The notes below the pieces were generated by a model, which had not been told where the DNA came from, made no database searches, and saw only the letters and a list, made by a program, of their open reading frames with translations. The translations under genes were made by a program, and so were the position numbers. This document shows positions 9,047 to 18,403 of a stretch of 20,507 nucleotides of DNA, one piece after another. Source of the DNA: Reticulitermes lucifugus (taxonomy: Eukaryota; Arthropoda; Insecta; Blattodea; Rhinotermitidae). The stretch spans positions 1-20,507 of the forward strand of contig JAKCWW010009459.1 of assembly GCA_026260175.1 (NCBI GenBank), written 5' to 3'. Numbering within the stretch: position 1 is the first letter of the stretch; every line of letters starts with the position of its first letter.

Positions 9047-9480
9047 TACATACATACATACATGAATCCATAAGACTGTCAAAGTGACAACTGGATGTGG
9101 AATAAGTCATAAAATAAAAATATACAGCTATACAGACTATAGAATTTTACATTTGAACACTATAAACTAAAACACTATAAACGTGTTACATACCTCACTA
9201 TGAACCATCTTTATACATAAAAAAATTCATCTACTGATACAAGGATTGAGTATTTAAGTATTTTCTTAATGCTACTTTAAATTTTGTCTTTTCATTCTTA
9301 AGACTTATGAGATTCAGTGGGAGTCTGTTGAAAATTCTGATACGGGCATAGAATGTACTTTTTTGAAAACAAGATAGGCGCTGTCGAACTCCAGCAATGT
9401 AAGTTTTGTATGTGAGACTTAGTTTAACAAAATGTGTGCTATGAGACAACCTTATACCTTGCACTTACTGTTGGAATTAT
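9047..9480 (-). mobile_element. 3' end of a LINE (non-LTR retrotransposon), reverse-transcriptase ORF tail plus 3' UTR
   Basis: The minus frame 9464-9231 ends with LSCFQKSTFYARIRIFNRLP, then LKNEKTKFKVALRKYLNTQS and a stop. From memory this matches the extreme C-terminus of Jockey/CR1-like LINE ORF2 proteins in insects (consensus like CFQKS-YYAGI-IFN-LP...KFK-ALK-YL). A 3' UTR of about 170 bases follows, closing with ATGGATTCATG and a short TGTA tandem tail (9047-9063 on the plus strand), the usual 3' signature of such elements. Sequence upstream of 9464 is in stop-containing frames, so this is a heavily 5'-truncated, inactive copy. The catalytic RT and endonuclease domains are absent. Confidence 0.75.
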
Positions 9481-10305
9481 TATTGCTAAAAATCTTTGTA
9501 ATTTTTTAATGTATTAGACGCATTTGACGGGGGAAGTGTATCCCATTGCCCGGAGGCAGCTGGCTAAGCCAACGTTGCAATCATTTGATATTACATTGTG
9601 CACGCAGCGGGCAGATTCTGATGCCAGACATGGTGAAAGGTAGTACTGAATGCTACAGTGTGTTCGAAAACTTTCGCAACAATTGACATTACATTTCCTT
9701 TTCCAGATATTTAAGTGTAAGAAGGATGTTTATTTTAAAACAGAAACTTATTACGAATACCTTTCCCCGACATCATCCTTCTTGTAACTTTTATACCTGT
9801 GGGAGGAAAATTATAGCCAGAACTTTTATCTGTTGCTTTTAATATTAATTTCTTCCGCGAGTTTCATATTGTTTTGAACACGCTGTAGTACAGGACGGTC
9901 TAGTGTGGTGTTTCCTGCTAACTCTTTGTACGTCCCCCTCTCTACAGCAGGTTCCAAGCATAACATTAGCAGTCTCTATGACCCTTGTTGCAACAGTAGG
10001 GGACGATAAATTTAGAAGAACGAGTCATCATTTAAGAGTTGTTTTCAAAAGGTTCGTCAAATGGAAACATAAGGTGGAAGTCGTGTTCATTCGTCTGTTT
10101 ATCTATCTTAACCAGACAGACAATGTACATATAAAGTAACACTGTGGTGCTTTAGCGTAACCCCTGTTGAGCTATATATTTCAGTGTCAAAAATATCAAA
10201 TAACAATTTCAGAATTTTTTGCCTGTGAATTTTTTTCCGGCAGATATACGTTCTTAGTATCTTTGAGTGAAATATTTCTGCCATAAAAATAGTGTGTTCT
10301 CTTTG
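9481..10305. other. No supported gene
   Basis: AT-rich spacer. The plus frame at 9903-10139 (78 codons) shows no recognisable motif. Confidence 0.5.
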
Positions 10306-10495
10306 TATTGTTGAAGCACATATGTCGCTGTCAACAATATAGGTTAAATATTGAAAGCGTTACCATGGATACGCGACAATGCCTTGTCTTATTGTTGAGC
10401 AATATCAACAATGCAATGCTATCTAAAACGTTGCAATTGAAAAGCAACAATGCCTTTCTGTTGAGTTGTTGCCCTACATGTCGCCGGCAACAATA
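10306..10495. mobile_element. MITE-like element with TTGTTG/CAACAA ends, TA-flanked
   Basis: The outer ends are TATTGTTG (10306) and CAACAATA (ending 10495), inverted copies of each other, so TA could be the target duplication of a Tc1/mariner-like MITE of about 190 bp. Inside there are three more hairpins: 10306-10314 with 10331-10339 (9-bp arms), 10391-10398 with 10405-10412 (perfect 8-bp arms, 6-base loop), and 10466-10473 with 10486-10493 (perfect 8-bp arms). The two outer hairpins are similar to each other in inverted orientation, so the terminal repeats are themselves palindromic. No transposase frame is present. Confidence 0.4.
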
Positions 10496-10499
10496 AAAC

Positions 10500-10865
10500 T
10501 TGCATAGGTCTTCATGTAAAGTGTCCGAATTTTTTTTGTCCGATTCTAACCAAATCTGGATTCTCTCGACAGACTTTCATGAAAGTCTCCAATGTTAAAT
10601 TTTATGACAGTCCGTTCAGTGGGAGCTGAGCTGATACGTGCGGGCAGACAGACGGACGGACACGACGAAGCTTTTCGCGAGTTTGCGAACGTTCCTGAAA
10701 ATTACATATCGTAACCGACTGAATTACTGGAGCAAAGCTCTACTTTCAAAACTAATAGTGACTCAGTTAATCAAGAAATACCCCTACTGTGTAACCCCAA
10801 GATTCTTTTCTGTTTTCCCAAGAGCACGTCACTGGTCCCTCTCCTCTATCCTCATTTGTGTTTAG
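10500..10865 (+). repeat. Interspersed repeat with the TDRRTDTTKL / VTQLIKKYP / RARHWSLS frame
   Basis: The plus frame ending at 10865 contains RADRRTDTTKLFASLRTF, then WSKALLSKLIVTQLIKKYP and RFFSVFPRARHWSLSS. I remember the same three blocks in the same order from many insect repeat translations (forms such as TDRRTDMTKLIVAFRNFA, VLLEKLTVTQLVKKFPAFY and FTRARHWSLS). The GACAGACGGACGGACA stretch in the DNA is the nucleotide form of the first block. This is a decayed repeat rather than a host gene. Whether the frame was ever translated is unclear, and the parent element class is not known to me. Confidence 0.6.
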
Positions 10866-11008
10866 ATTACATGAGAACGCCTCTGTGGGGTCCACACCGA
10901 AGTATGTCGAACGAACAAATTTGTGGGTCTTGTAGGCCCCTTTAGGCATACTCTCCACTTTACGTGACTGGAAATAAGTTATTTTTTTCCTAATTTTGCT
11001 TTGTAAAT

Positions 11009-11200
11009 TTAATTGTGAACTTTTCGTTTTCGTGCTGGGATATTTTCTGTGATGTAGCAATGTAACCTTCTAAGTTGTAACCCCGTGTAGTCTGGAAAGT
11101 AGACACCAACGTTTAGGAGCAATATGTCATTTCCATCTTCAGGGTATACACTGAAGATTGAGAGAATATGTTCCTCCGAAATGTCTATATCGACCACCAA
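11009..11200 (-). repeat. Repeat-borne frame fragment (DISEEHILSIFSVYPEDG type)
   Basis: The minus frame reads VVDIDISEEHILSIFSVYPE, then LLLNVGVYFPDYTGLQLRR. It resembles a consensus I recall from cockroach and other insect repeats (VDTNVSEEHTASIFR..PEDGG..FLRNVG...DYTA-QPRR). It lies 144 bp from the RARHWSLS block on the opposite strand, so either one composite element or two adjacent insertions could be involved. Two short overlapping minus frames at 11203-11418 continue upstream but match nothing I know. Confidence 0.5.
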
Positions 11201-11418
11201 GTCTATACGGTGTCACAAACCCAGAACACAGTCGGAGCACTCACCGCCATGAAATCCTCGTGAGTTAAAATATAATTTGTGCTCCAAAAGAAGATCAAGC
11301 AGCGATGTTCCCCGTATTTTGACCTTGGTAGAGGTGAATTTTGGAAGCTCACAAGCCCAAAAATCGGTACTATATCCGTTAGGAATTTGAACCTGGTAAG
11401 TTTGATGTGGCACACCAC

Positions 11419-11763
11419 TGAGTCACCTGTCGTCTATTTACGTGTCCAATTCAGAGTATCTGTAAAAGAGTGAAGGTAAGAGCTATATGTGAAAATGATT
11501 AGCACATTAAACTGTTTCTTACAAGTAGGCTCTAGTTAAGGAAACTTATGGGCTGAAGGAATGAATTAACTTTGAGTGATATGTGAAATGAATATGGGTG
11601 ATGCGTATTCGGTGTAATTGTCGCGCAAAATATTAAGGCAGGTTTGTTTGCCGGCGCTTTCTCATCTGCATAGGTTACATAGCTTGTAACTGGGACTTCG
11701 ATGAATTGTCAGTTGCGAAAGATATGGAAGGAAGCGGTTGTATTCGTGCAGTTCCGTCGTTTG
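11419..11763. other. Spacer, nothing recognised
   Basis: Short AT-rich stretch between the two minus-strand repeat frames, with no motif of note. Confidence 0.4.
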
Positions 11764-12009
11764 TCAGGAGGCATTACGGATACCCATGGTTCGACATTCC
11801 TTACTCTGCCTTAGGACGGGTCCGTAGCCTCTTCCAAAGTGAGATCTCCACAAAGTGTTTTTACGTGCTTCCTCTTTCAATTTCCAGCACTCTCTCATTA
11901 CCTCAAGGTCATTCAGTAGCTGCTTACGTCTTATTCCTCGTCTTCCCGTCATTTCTATCCCTCCTATTTTTCCTTCAATAACGTGCTTTAGAAGACAATT
12001 CCTACCCAA
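11764..12009 (-). mobile_element. LINE-associated C-terminal frame fragment (LLKHVIEGKI...FGRGYGPVLRQ)
   Basis: The minus frame begins GRNCLLKHVIEGKIGGIEMT, continues GRRGIRRKQLLNDLEVMREC, then WKLKEEARKNTLWRSHFGRG and YGPVLRQ. The first part resembles the short basic segment (LLKHVIEGKIEG..GRRGRRRKQLLDDLK) that follows the reverse transcriptase in many LINE proteins. The second part (YWKLKEEALDRTLWRTRFGRGYGPVVRQ) I recall as a frequent repeat translation in insects. No catalytic residues are present; this is a terminal fragment of an old insertion. Confidence 0.6.
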
Positions 12010-12820
12010 GATGTGGCAAATCTAGTTAGCCTTCTTTTTAATGTACGTAGGATAATGTCTAAAGTAACATTTAAAGAATCGAAGCGTAGACCTTCAGAAC
12101 ACGAAGCAGGAATATTGACTGTTCCGTAAGGATGATAGCAGAAAACGTCACAATAATCTGCCCGTCCTGAGCTACGAACGGATACGTCCGAAATACAGAA
12201 TAGAAGTGATGATTATTTTATAGCTTTGATTGCGGAGGTAGCATTTATTCCACCGGACGATCAAACGCCGTGGGTTCTAACTATAAAGAAGTGCTCTTGC
12301 TGGGTAACCTCCTCAGTTTTACGATTCAGAGCAGTCTGAAACTTTATCGGAGGAGCCATCAAGGTCGGTTTTGTGTACATTAAGTACTTTCATTATAAGT
12401 CTTAATGTCCGGCGCATATCTAATGGTAATAGAACCCGCATTTAAACTTCGCTTGGATTGAATCATTTACATAAAAACTACGGTTCTCCAGCTTGGAGTG
12501 ACGGTGGGAGGTGGGGGACAGAACAAACGCTTTCAGCACTTTGCAAATGGCTGCGGATTGCTGTGTGCCGAAGAAACACAGTGTCTTGCCAATTGTAAAG
12601 ACAGTATTTCAGTTCACTGAGCTCCTGAGCTTGCTATGTATTTGATCCTCTTTTTTTTCCTACTTTATTTTTTGTTTGGTTTTGTAAGCGTCAATTTCCA
12701 ATAATTCTGTTAATCCATGCTGATCAGTGTGTGTGTGTTTTTTTTTCGGTAAACTCCGACGAAAGTACATGGGTTTGTAGATGTTCTACCACATAAAACG
12801 TGAATTTCAGTGAGTTCCAG
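12010..12820. other. No supported gene
   Basis: AT-rich sequence with T-runs near 12650 and a short GT run followed by T8 near 12730. No coding frame or element recognised. Confidence 0.5.
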
Positions 12821-12850
12821 TTCGAAATTTGACATGCATTAAATTTCGAA
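12821..12850. repeat. Perfect 10-bp inverted repeat with 10-base spacer
   Basis: TTCGAAATTT (12821-12830) and AAATTTCGAA (12841-12850) are exact reverse complements around GACATGCATT. No T-run or conserved loop suggests a specific function. Confidence 0.7.
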
Positions 12851-12924
12851 GACAACAAAAAGATGAAAGTGCACACTCTGCAATATCAAATGGAAGTGTT
12901 AATATTTCGTGCTCCTTGATGTGT

Positions 12925-13140
12925 GGCCGATCTACTTCGTTGTCGAGTGGGTAGCTTTCCTGATACCAATTCTGTAGCTTCAGGTCGGAAGTTTGGCCTT
13001 TAGACCGACATTTGTGGCTGATTTTACTGACACGTGTCGGGACAGCACCTCATCCTTTGCAAAATTGTTGACTAATTGCCATTCGACGATATATAAACTT
13101 ATTTAATAACTATATCGTTAAATAAACCATAAATAAATAT
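12925..13140 (+). repeat. Possible second tRNA-like SINE family, degenerate
   Basis: A tRNA-like head is suggested by TTGTCGAGTGGGTAGC (A-box-like, near 12940) and CAGGTCGGAAGTTTGGCC (decayed B-box position). It is followed by a body of about 100 bases and an A-rich tail ending in CCATAAATAAATA (near 13127-13139). The B box has lost its GGTTCGA core, so the call rests mainly on layout and tail. Confidence 0.35.
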
Positions 13141-13243
13141 TGTGGGGCAAAGTAGATCAGTTTTTAGCAGGATTTCATTGGCTGCAATGGATCTAAGTAG
13201 GTAAGGAAACGTTTATTCCTTGTATTATTGTTCAATCGCCGAT

Positions 13244-13481
13244 CCCAGTGGCCGCTCGGTCTAAGGCGTGGGGTTGCGGCCTCTCACTTGCTGGGATTGT
13301 GGGTTCGAATACCGCCAGGGGCATGGGTGTCTGTGTCTTGTGAGTATTGCATATTGTCAGGTAGAGGTCTCTGCGTCGGGCTGATCACTCATCCAGAGGA
13401 GTCCTAACGAATGTGGTGTGTCGGAGTGTAATCGTGAAGAAGGCCCTGGCCCACTACGGGATCTCGCGCCATGGGAAAAGA
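13244..13481 (+). repeat. Nearly full-length tRNA-derived SINE, family A
   Basis: The head CCAGTGGCCGCTCGGTCTAA matches the A-box region of Leu/Ser-type tRNA genes, and GGGTTCGAATACC at 13301-13313 is the B box. The body has TGTCAGGTAGAGGTCTCTGC, CAGAGGAGTCCTAACGAA and GTAATCGTGAAG, and ends CGCCATGGGAAAAG. The block order is shared with 1778-2026, but the 3' segment differs (GGCCCTGGCCCACTACGGG in place of the GGCCTAGGCCCCCAAGG block), so this may be a subfamily. A clear target duplication was not found. Confidence 0.85.
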
Positions 13482-14027
13482 ATTGTTTTATCTGGATAAA
13501 TCAGAATTGGGTATGAGGTGTTTGCCCTCCTTTAAGGTAGAAAGTAAATGGTGAAGGCTCTCAATCACAACTAAGGTTTATGTTATGTTATTAACAAGTT
13601 TGGGCTTAAGTAATAAAAGCCATGAGGTGAAATTAGAGGACCAAATAAAAGTTATTATATAAACTACATGAATTCATTTTTAATGTCGTTATATATAATT
13701 GAAATTTCAACTTTACAATCTTTGAATAGAGACAGGTTCCACATGAAATAGTAAGAAAGTGGGTTTAAAATTTAATATTTAAAATTAGTGTCTAGTACTT
13801 CCGAATGAAAGTGCAGATTCTATGATATGTCTTTTTTTTCTGTTTTGAGGGGGAAATCTTGTAACTGTAGAAAGCTAATGTTCAATTTTGATGTTACCTG
13901 TTTTCAAGCAGAATTTTTATATTAATGGAGAAAGAATAAGAAACTTGAAACAACTTATGCGGCAATCTGAATTATGTGCTGGGTTATAGGTTTAAGGTAT
14001 CAGCTCCACATGTGTTTGTATAATTGG
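13482..14027. other. AT-rich spacer, no gene seen
   Basis: No frame, repeat or tRNA-like motif noticed. Confidence 0.5.
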
Positions 14028-14065
14028 ATATATATATATATATATATTTGTGTGTGTGTGCGCGC
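14028..14065. repeat. Compound microsatellite (AT)n-(GT)n-CGCGC
   Basis: An AT run (14028-14047) passes into a TG run (14050-14060) and a short CGCGC. The alternating purine-pyrimidine part is the kind of sequence that can adopt Z-DNA, but it is short. Confidence 0.9.
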
Positions 14066-14337
14066 CTAATGTGCTTGGTTGTATTCAGTACATCTCTACT
14101 GTGTATCGTGGAGTCACACTATGTATTGTCGCTCTTAACTTTATAAGAACAAAGACAAAGATATAAAACCGATACTGTGGAATTATACTATTTTATGGGG
14201 ATACGGGTCCGATGTAGTGGACGATGCGTGGACGACAATGGTCAGACAATATTAATAAAGTTCTTTGAATAAATCAAAATCCAAGAACCAACTAGATGCA
14301 CAATCACTATTAAAAGACTTTAATAGTAGTATTACAT
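14066..14337. other. Spacer left of the hammerhead-like motif
   Basis: AT-rich. No gene seen. The right end (TAGTAGTATTACATTAAA) leads directly into the motif and may belong to the same Penelope-like remnant. Confidence 0.35.
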
Positions 14338-14385
14338 TAAACCCGACATGTTTCGGTCAGGTACCTGAACATCTTCAGGGGTACA
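14338..14385 (-). ncRNA. Hammerhead-ribozyme-like motif, probably from a Penelope-like retroelement
   Basis: On the minus strand the order is ACCC, CTGAAGA (14378-14372), a hairpin, GAAAC (14354-14350), AT, GTC (14347-14345) and GGGT. This supplies the invariant hammerhead core: CUGANGA, GAAA and the UH cleavage position. Stem I is ACCC with GGGT (4 bp). Stem III is AC with GU, closed by a 2-base loop, the very short form known from Penelope-like element ribozymes. Stem II forms from TCAG/CTGA around GTAC with imperfect outer pairs, and the pair next to the core is not a clean G-C, so activity may be lost. Cleavage would fall between bases 14345 and 14344. Hammerheads of this kind sit in the terminal repeats of Penelope-like elements (known); assignment of this copy is inference. 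Confidence 0.5.
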
Positions 14386-14865
14386 CTACATTAAAATGCT
14401 ATGTCCATATGTGAAACACACTTGAAATGTGAGCATATAAGGTCTGGTTATGTGTAATGTTTTATAAAATACCGTTTTAAAGTCACAAAAAAACGTATTT
14501 AAAAAACCGTCAACAATTGATATTCCGCACTGGTTTCACTTTATATGGCTTTTTAACACTGTTTTCATAGACTTCTTATATAAGTTCACGTATGCATCTT
14601 GTTTTCTCAACATGACAACATACCTCGTAGAGTGATATGTGCTGCACCTTGTTAAGTAGATTTTGTGATTTGAAGTCTAGGTTTGGGTGTCGGTGCGTTA
14701 TTATTGGCGTATTATCATTTCTTATGCGTGGTTTTGCATTGCTGTCCTGCGTATTTCCTGTTGTGTGGGCTGTGATTCTTGCGTGTATAGAAGTGTATCG
14801 GTTACCTGCCTTCGGCTGTTAAACTTATTCTTAATTGCCTGATGACACCACATAGAAATTGTTCT
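14386..14865. mobile_element. Possible Penelope-like element remnant with a second, eroded core
   Basis: Between the motif at 14338-14385 and 14865 the sequence has a mix of features that remind me of Penelope-like 3' regions: a TTCGGCTGTTAAACTTATTC segment, then CTGATGA at 14839-14845 and GAAAT at 14855-14859, the two hammerhead boxes in the right order. The nine bases between them do not pair, and the orientation is opposite to the first motif. The minus-strand frame 14722-15000 has no reverse-transcriptase or GIY-YIG motif, so no gene is called. Confidence 0.3.
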
Positions 14866-16105
14866 GATTTCAAAAACACAATTCAGAATAAAATGGAATT
14901 TTAAAAGAAATGAGAATTTGTGTAAGCGTTTTATCCTTTCATTCCTTTGTGCCTGCATATAGGCGAGACCCGCTGCATATTCGTCATTGGCACCAATCAC
15001 AGTGTGCGGTAGTCTTATACTTAAAAGGCGGTCATGAATTCAATTCTCAAAATTACACTTGCAACTCACTGCACTTAATACCGTCGTTTCCATACATGTA
15101 TTGTGACCGAGTGTGCGACGGTATGAGGGCTTCACAGCAGTGTTTAATTTAGGCTGTGCTTTGAATGTAGAAGTAATACGTACACAAAGAGCGTGTGCGA
15201 TTCAGTTATTTTATATGTGCTCGCGATTAGCAGGCGCGGTTCCCGGGGTATTTTACGATGGTTTATAAGTATGCGTCACTACTTTCAGGTGACTTCGCTG
15301 TGCCATTCAGATTTGCCTGCATTCATAAGCTGTGTTTAGAGCTTATTTTGTTCTTTACAAGAGGCAAGCTTTATGTGTGAGAGTAGTTGTACAGTATATC
15401 ATGTCTAATTGTAGGAGCATAGCTCAGATAGTCACTTCAATACAGCAGTGGAGGAAATTTGGATGTGTTGTACACAAAGTCTTTTTTATTGAAACGTGTG
15501 TCATATTATCCCACGATGCAACAATCAATCGAACAATATTTACGATAGAGCGGAGAACAGGAAAGTCCCTGAGTATTTTTATTGCTTACACACTCGACGT
15601 GTTTATGCCTGCAGTGCTTTGCAAAGTTTGCTCCTCACCTCCCACCTTCACACCTTACATGTACTAAATTAATACTGACCTACCATGTTGTACACTGAAA
15701 TTTAGGGATCGCCTTCAAAGACCAGGGTGGGGGGGTGAATAAGAAAAATAAAAGAACTTTGAAACACGGTTCAATGCGTTGTCGCATAAAGGTGGGTCAC
15801 TTTCACCATGTCAGCTTTTTATTCATGTGTCCCTGTAGTACTGAAGTAACAGTCTGTGGCGCCTCTGTCACTTGTGTACGAAATGAAGCGAACTGTTTCA
15901 GCAACTTCTAAAACTAGTTCGTTTTCATGCATCAAGGGTTAGAATTTTATGTACCAATAAAGGATGTGACATGTGTTGGACATTGTCCAGTATGTGAAGT
16001 ACAATTTACGCACACGACATTTTTGCGACTTATCTCAAATTGCATCTTTGGGTGATCGGTTGGCAACGCAAAGACCTGTATTTACTTTATTTTTAGGTCA
16101 GGAGC
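14866..16105. other. 1.24 kb without a supported gene
   Basis: Two plus frames (14910-15152, 80 codons; 15332-15667, 111 codons) were read and show no known motif, no signal peptide and no codon bias. A G8 run lies near 15728. Nothing else recognised. Confidence 0.5.
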
Positions 16106-16402
16106 AGGGGTGGCGTAGTCGGTATAATAACTAGGCTAGGCGCTGGGTAATCTAGGAATTTTACTTCACTTCCGTGTAAGGGAAAGATATTTTTCTCTGC
16201 CCAAGAGAGTCCAGACAGACTTTTGAGGCCCACACGTCTTTTACTTAGTGGCTACCGAGTGCTCTTCCTCGCTAGATAAAGCCGTCGGGTCGTGAAGTTG
16301 ACAATTTACCTCCATCTAGTACAGAGAATTAGAAATGAATGGAGCTATACCTTCATTTCCTCATATCTCTTCGTAGCATGCACAGGGACTTTAGCTTTAC
16401 AT
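16106..16402 (+). repeat. tRNA-like SINE, family B, with decayed B box
   Basis: It starts AGGGGTGGCGTAGTCGGTAT, an A-box-like sequence, and continues CTAGGCTAGGCGCTGG where a B box would be expected but is not recognisable. The body holds CGTCTTTTACTTAGTGGCTA, CGAGTGCTCTTCCTCGC, AAAGCCGTCGGGTCGTGAAG and ATGCACAGGGACTTTAGC. The blocks fit a SINE layout I associate with cockroach-like genomes, and they differ from family A. Confidence 0.45.
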
Positions 16403-16721
16403 ATTTTTTAGTTTAGTGGCGAATTTTGGTATTTTAACCAGGATTTTAGTACTGAAATATACAGTCACCGAAAGCAGTTCCATGTATCGGAAACATCCTC
16501 GTCTCCCTCGAGCGGTTACTTTCCCCCCTCTTGTCCATGCCTTCGGTTTACATGTTGTTGGTAGTTACAACAAAATGACAAAATTCGCCTAGGATAAGCG
16601 CTTATGGGCGGTTGACATAGGCCAGACGTGGGTAGAGAAGAATAAAACGGAGGGCTACACTGTATGTACCATCTACACCGTCCTGAGTATAGAACGCTAA
16701 ACATTATATCACTATAGCGAT
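16403..16721. other. Spacer, nothing recognised
   Basis: The minus frame 16516-16704 is short and unremarkable. Confidence 0.45.
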
Positions 16722-16766
16722 CTGCATCTTAGCCTAGTGGCAATTCTGTCCCGGGTTTGATCCCGA
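16722..16766 (+). repeat. tRNA-related SINE head fragment
   Basis: TTAGCCTAGTGGCAATTCTG gives an A-box-like sequence and CCGGGTTTGATCCCG a B-box-like sequence, spaced only about 15 bases apart. This is too close for a tRNA gene, so it is a deleted SINE head rather than a tRNA. Confidence 0.45.
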
Positions 16767-18215
16767 AAATAACAAAGGATTTATCATTAATGGCAACTAC
16801 AGTCTGAAGCTTGGAAAAAAAGCTAGCTTTCTAAAGACCCTGTATATCAAGTAGGCTACGTCAGAGAACAGTTATCGATGATGACTTTATTAGTCTGTGA
16901 GCTGAATGTCGGGGAATGGCAATTGATGAATACGGTTATTAATCTTAATCAAACATTAGTTCCTGGCTCATTTCTTGGAAATTATGTTTTTCTAACCATC
17001 TCCCATACCTGTGACAAATAATTCTTTCAGCTGACGTTATTTAAATTGATAATTATGAAAGGACAGTGGCATCGATGAAAGGAAAAATATTTTACTTCTG
17101 AGAAACAAATCTAAGATGTCTGTACACAGGCTATAGTTTTGTAACCCGCGGGGTGACACTGAAAATACGTATACATATACTAGCTGTTGAATTTCTTGTG
17201 GACTGATTTACAGTTTGCTGGTGTTGTCGAGAAGTAAGAACTCATTATTTTCTTTAGGATATCTCAGTATCTGCTTCCAAAACTGTATGTATGTCGCAGG
17301 AATATCAGTGACGTATCAGAATTTTTATACAAGAAGCTCAAGTCAAAGGAAGTAAATCACCATATTTGAATTATAATTTAGAATATTCGCGCTGAGACCA
17401 AATGCGGAAAAGGAACACCATATCGATGATTCGAACACAAATGTAAGCAGGATCTTCGTAAACTTAAACCTCTGCCTTGCACAGATATTTATGGTGGTAC
17501 GGTATGAAAACTTACGTAGGTGTTAGCGAAGTATGTCTTACGTTTCTTTCACAACGTTAAACCCTATTGACACCACACGATAATAGCGTATGTGGACAGT
17601 TTTTAAGGAAACTCGATAAGTAACAATGGCCTTGTAAAATATCGAGAAATTGTGGCGAGTCTTACAAAGCATACATCAAGAAAGGAATTGTCGATATATT
17701 CGTCAAATTAAATATATAGTCCTACTTCTGTTTGAGTTTCCTCAGATGAAATTTCATTCAGTATTTTTACCCCCGTTCAGGAAATTGCGTTTCTTCTCTG
17801 TCTCTAATATTAGTGTTTTAGTTTTCGAGTGTGAGTCGTGGGTTATTTAAAGAGGTATCGTAAATCGCAGAGATAATTTTGCCTCGAATGAGATATGATA
17901 ATAATCATGCAAGCTACTTCACAGTAGCCTGCCAACTTCGGAACCTGAGAACTTCAGTCAGTATTGCCTATCTCCTAATAGGGAGTAGGATCACATGCCT
18001 CTCAAGTCCATGGAGCTCACTGATTTGTTTGCTCTTTGGTCGCTATAAGATATTCGAATAAATTTAAATGAATACGAATGGTCAACTCTTAATACAGGGC
18101 TAGACAAATCCCGCTTTCCAAGCATGGTAACTAATATTTTCAGAGTAATTACATCTTAATTTTTCTGTTTTTGCTAGTTCGAGAAAACCAGCTCAAAAAT
18201 GAAAGCGCTGTAGAA
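16767..18215. other. 1.45 kb without a supported gene
   Basis: AT-rich, no tandem repeats noticed. Two frames of 60-66 codons (17650-17850, 17879-18061) have no motif or bias and are within chance. Confidence 0.5.
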
Positions 18216-18403
18216 ATCAGAATGAAACCAGCATCTACACCGTCAAACACACCACGTACTTTTAATAAGTTTAACAAGCATCCACATGTTTATGAGCAGC
18301 CTGATTATGGCTATTTACTTTAGCCGAAATATGCAGCTGTTTTTTTAAACTTGTTAGGAATATATGTTGTATTTGACGTAGTAGATACTAGTTTTATTCT
18401 GAT
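18216..18403 (+). mobile_element. Palindromic Penelope-like remnant with an eroded hammerhead-like centre
   Basis: Arms 18216-18275 and 18344-18403 are diverged inverted copies: ATCAGAATGAAACCAGCATC pairs with the complement of GATACTAGTTTTATTCTGAT, and the match continues through a CGTCAAA block to AAGTTTAA. In the centre, CTGATTA (18301-18307) is followed by a perfect 5-bp stem, GGCTA (18309-18313) with TAGCC (18321-18325), and then GAAAT. CAGC before and GCTG after could form stem I. Compared with a hammerhead core, the G of CUGANGA is a T, and the cleavage triplet is not recognisable, so it is probably dead. The layout fits a Penelope-like terminal structure. Confidence 0.45.

Noticed and set aside
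14722..15000. 92-codon minus-strand frame inside the suspected Penelope-like remnant
   Set aside because: No reverse transcriptase or GIY-YIG motif could be read in it.
15332..15667. 111-codon plus-strand frame
   Set aside because: Cys- and Val-rich but without a domain, bias or neighbouring signals; compatible with chance.
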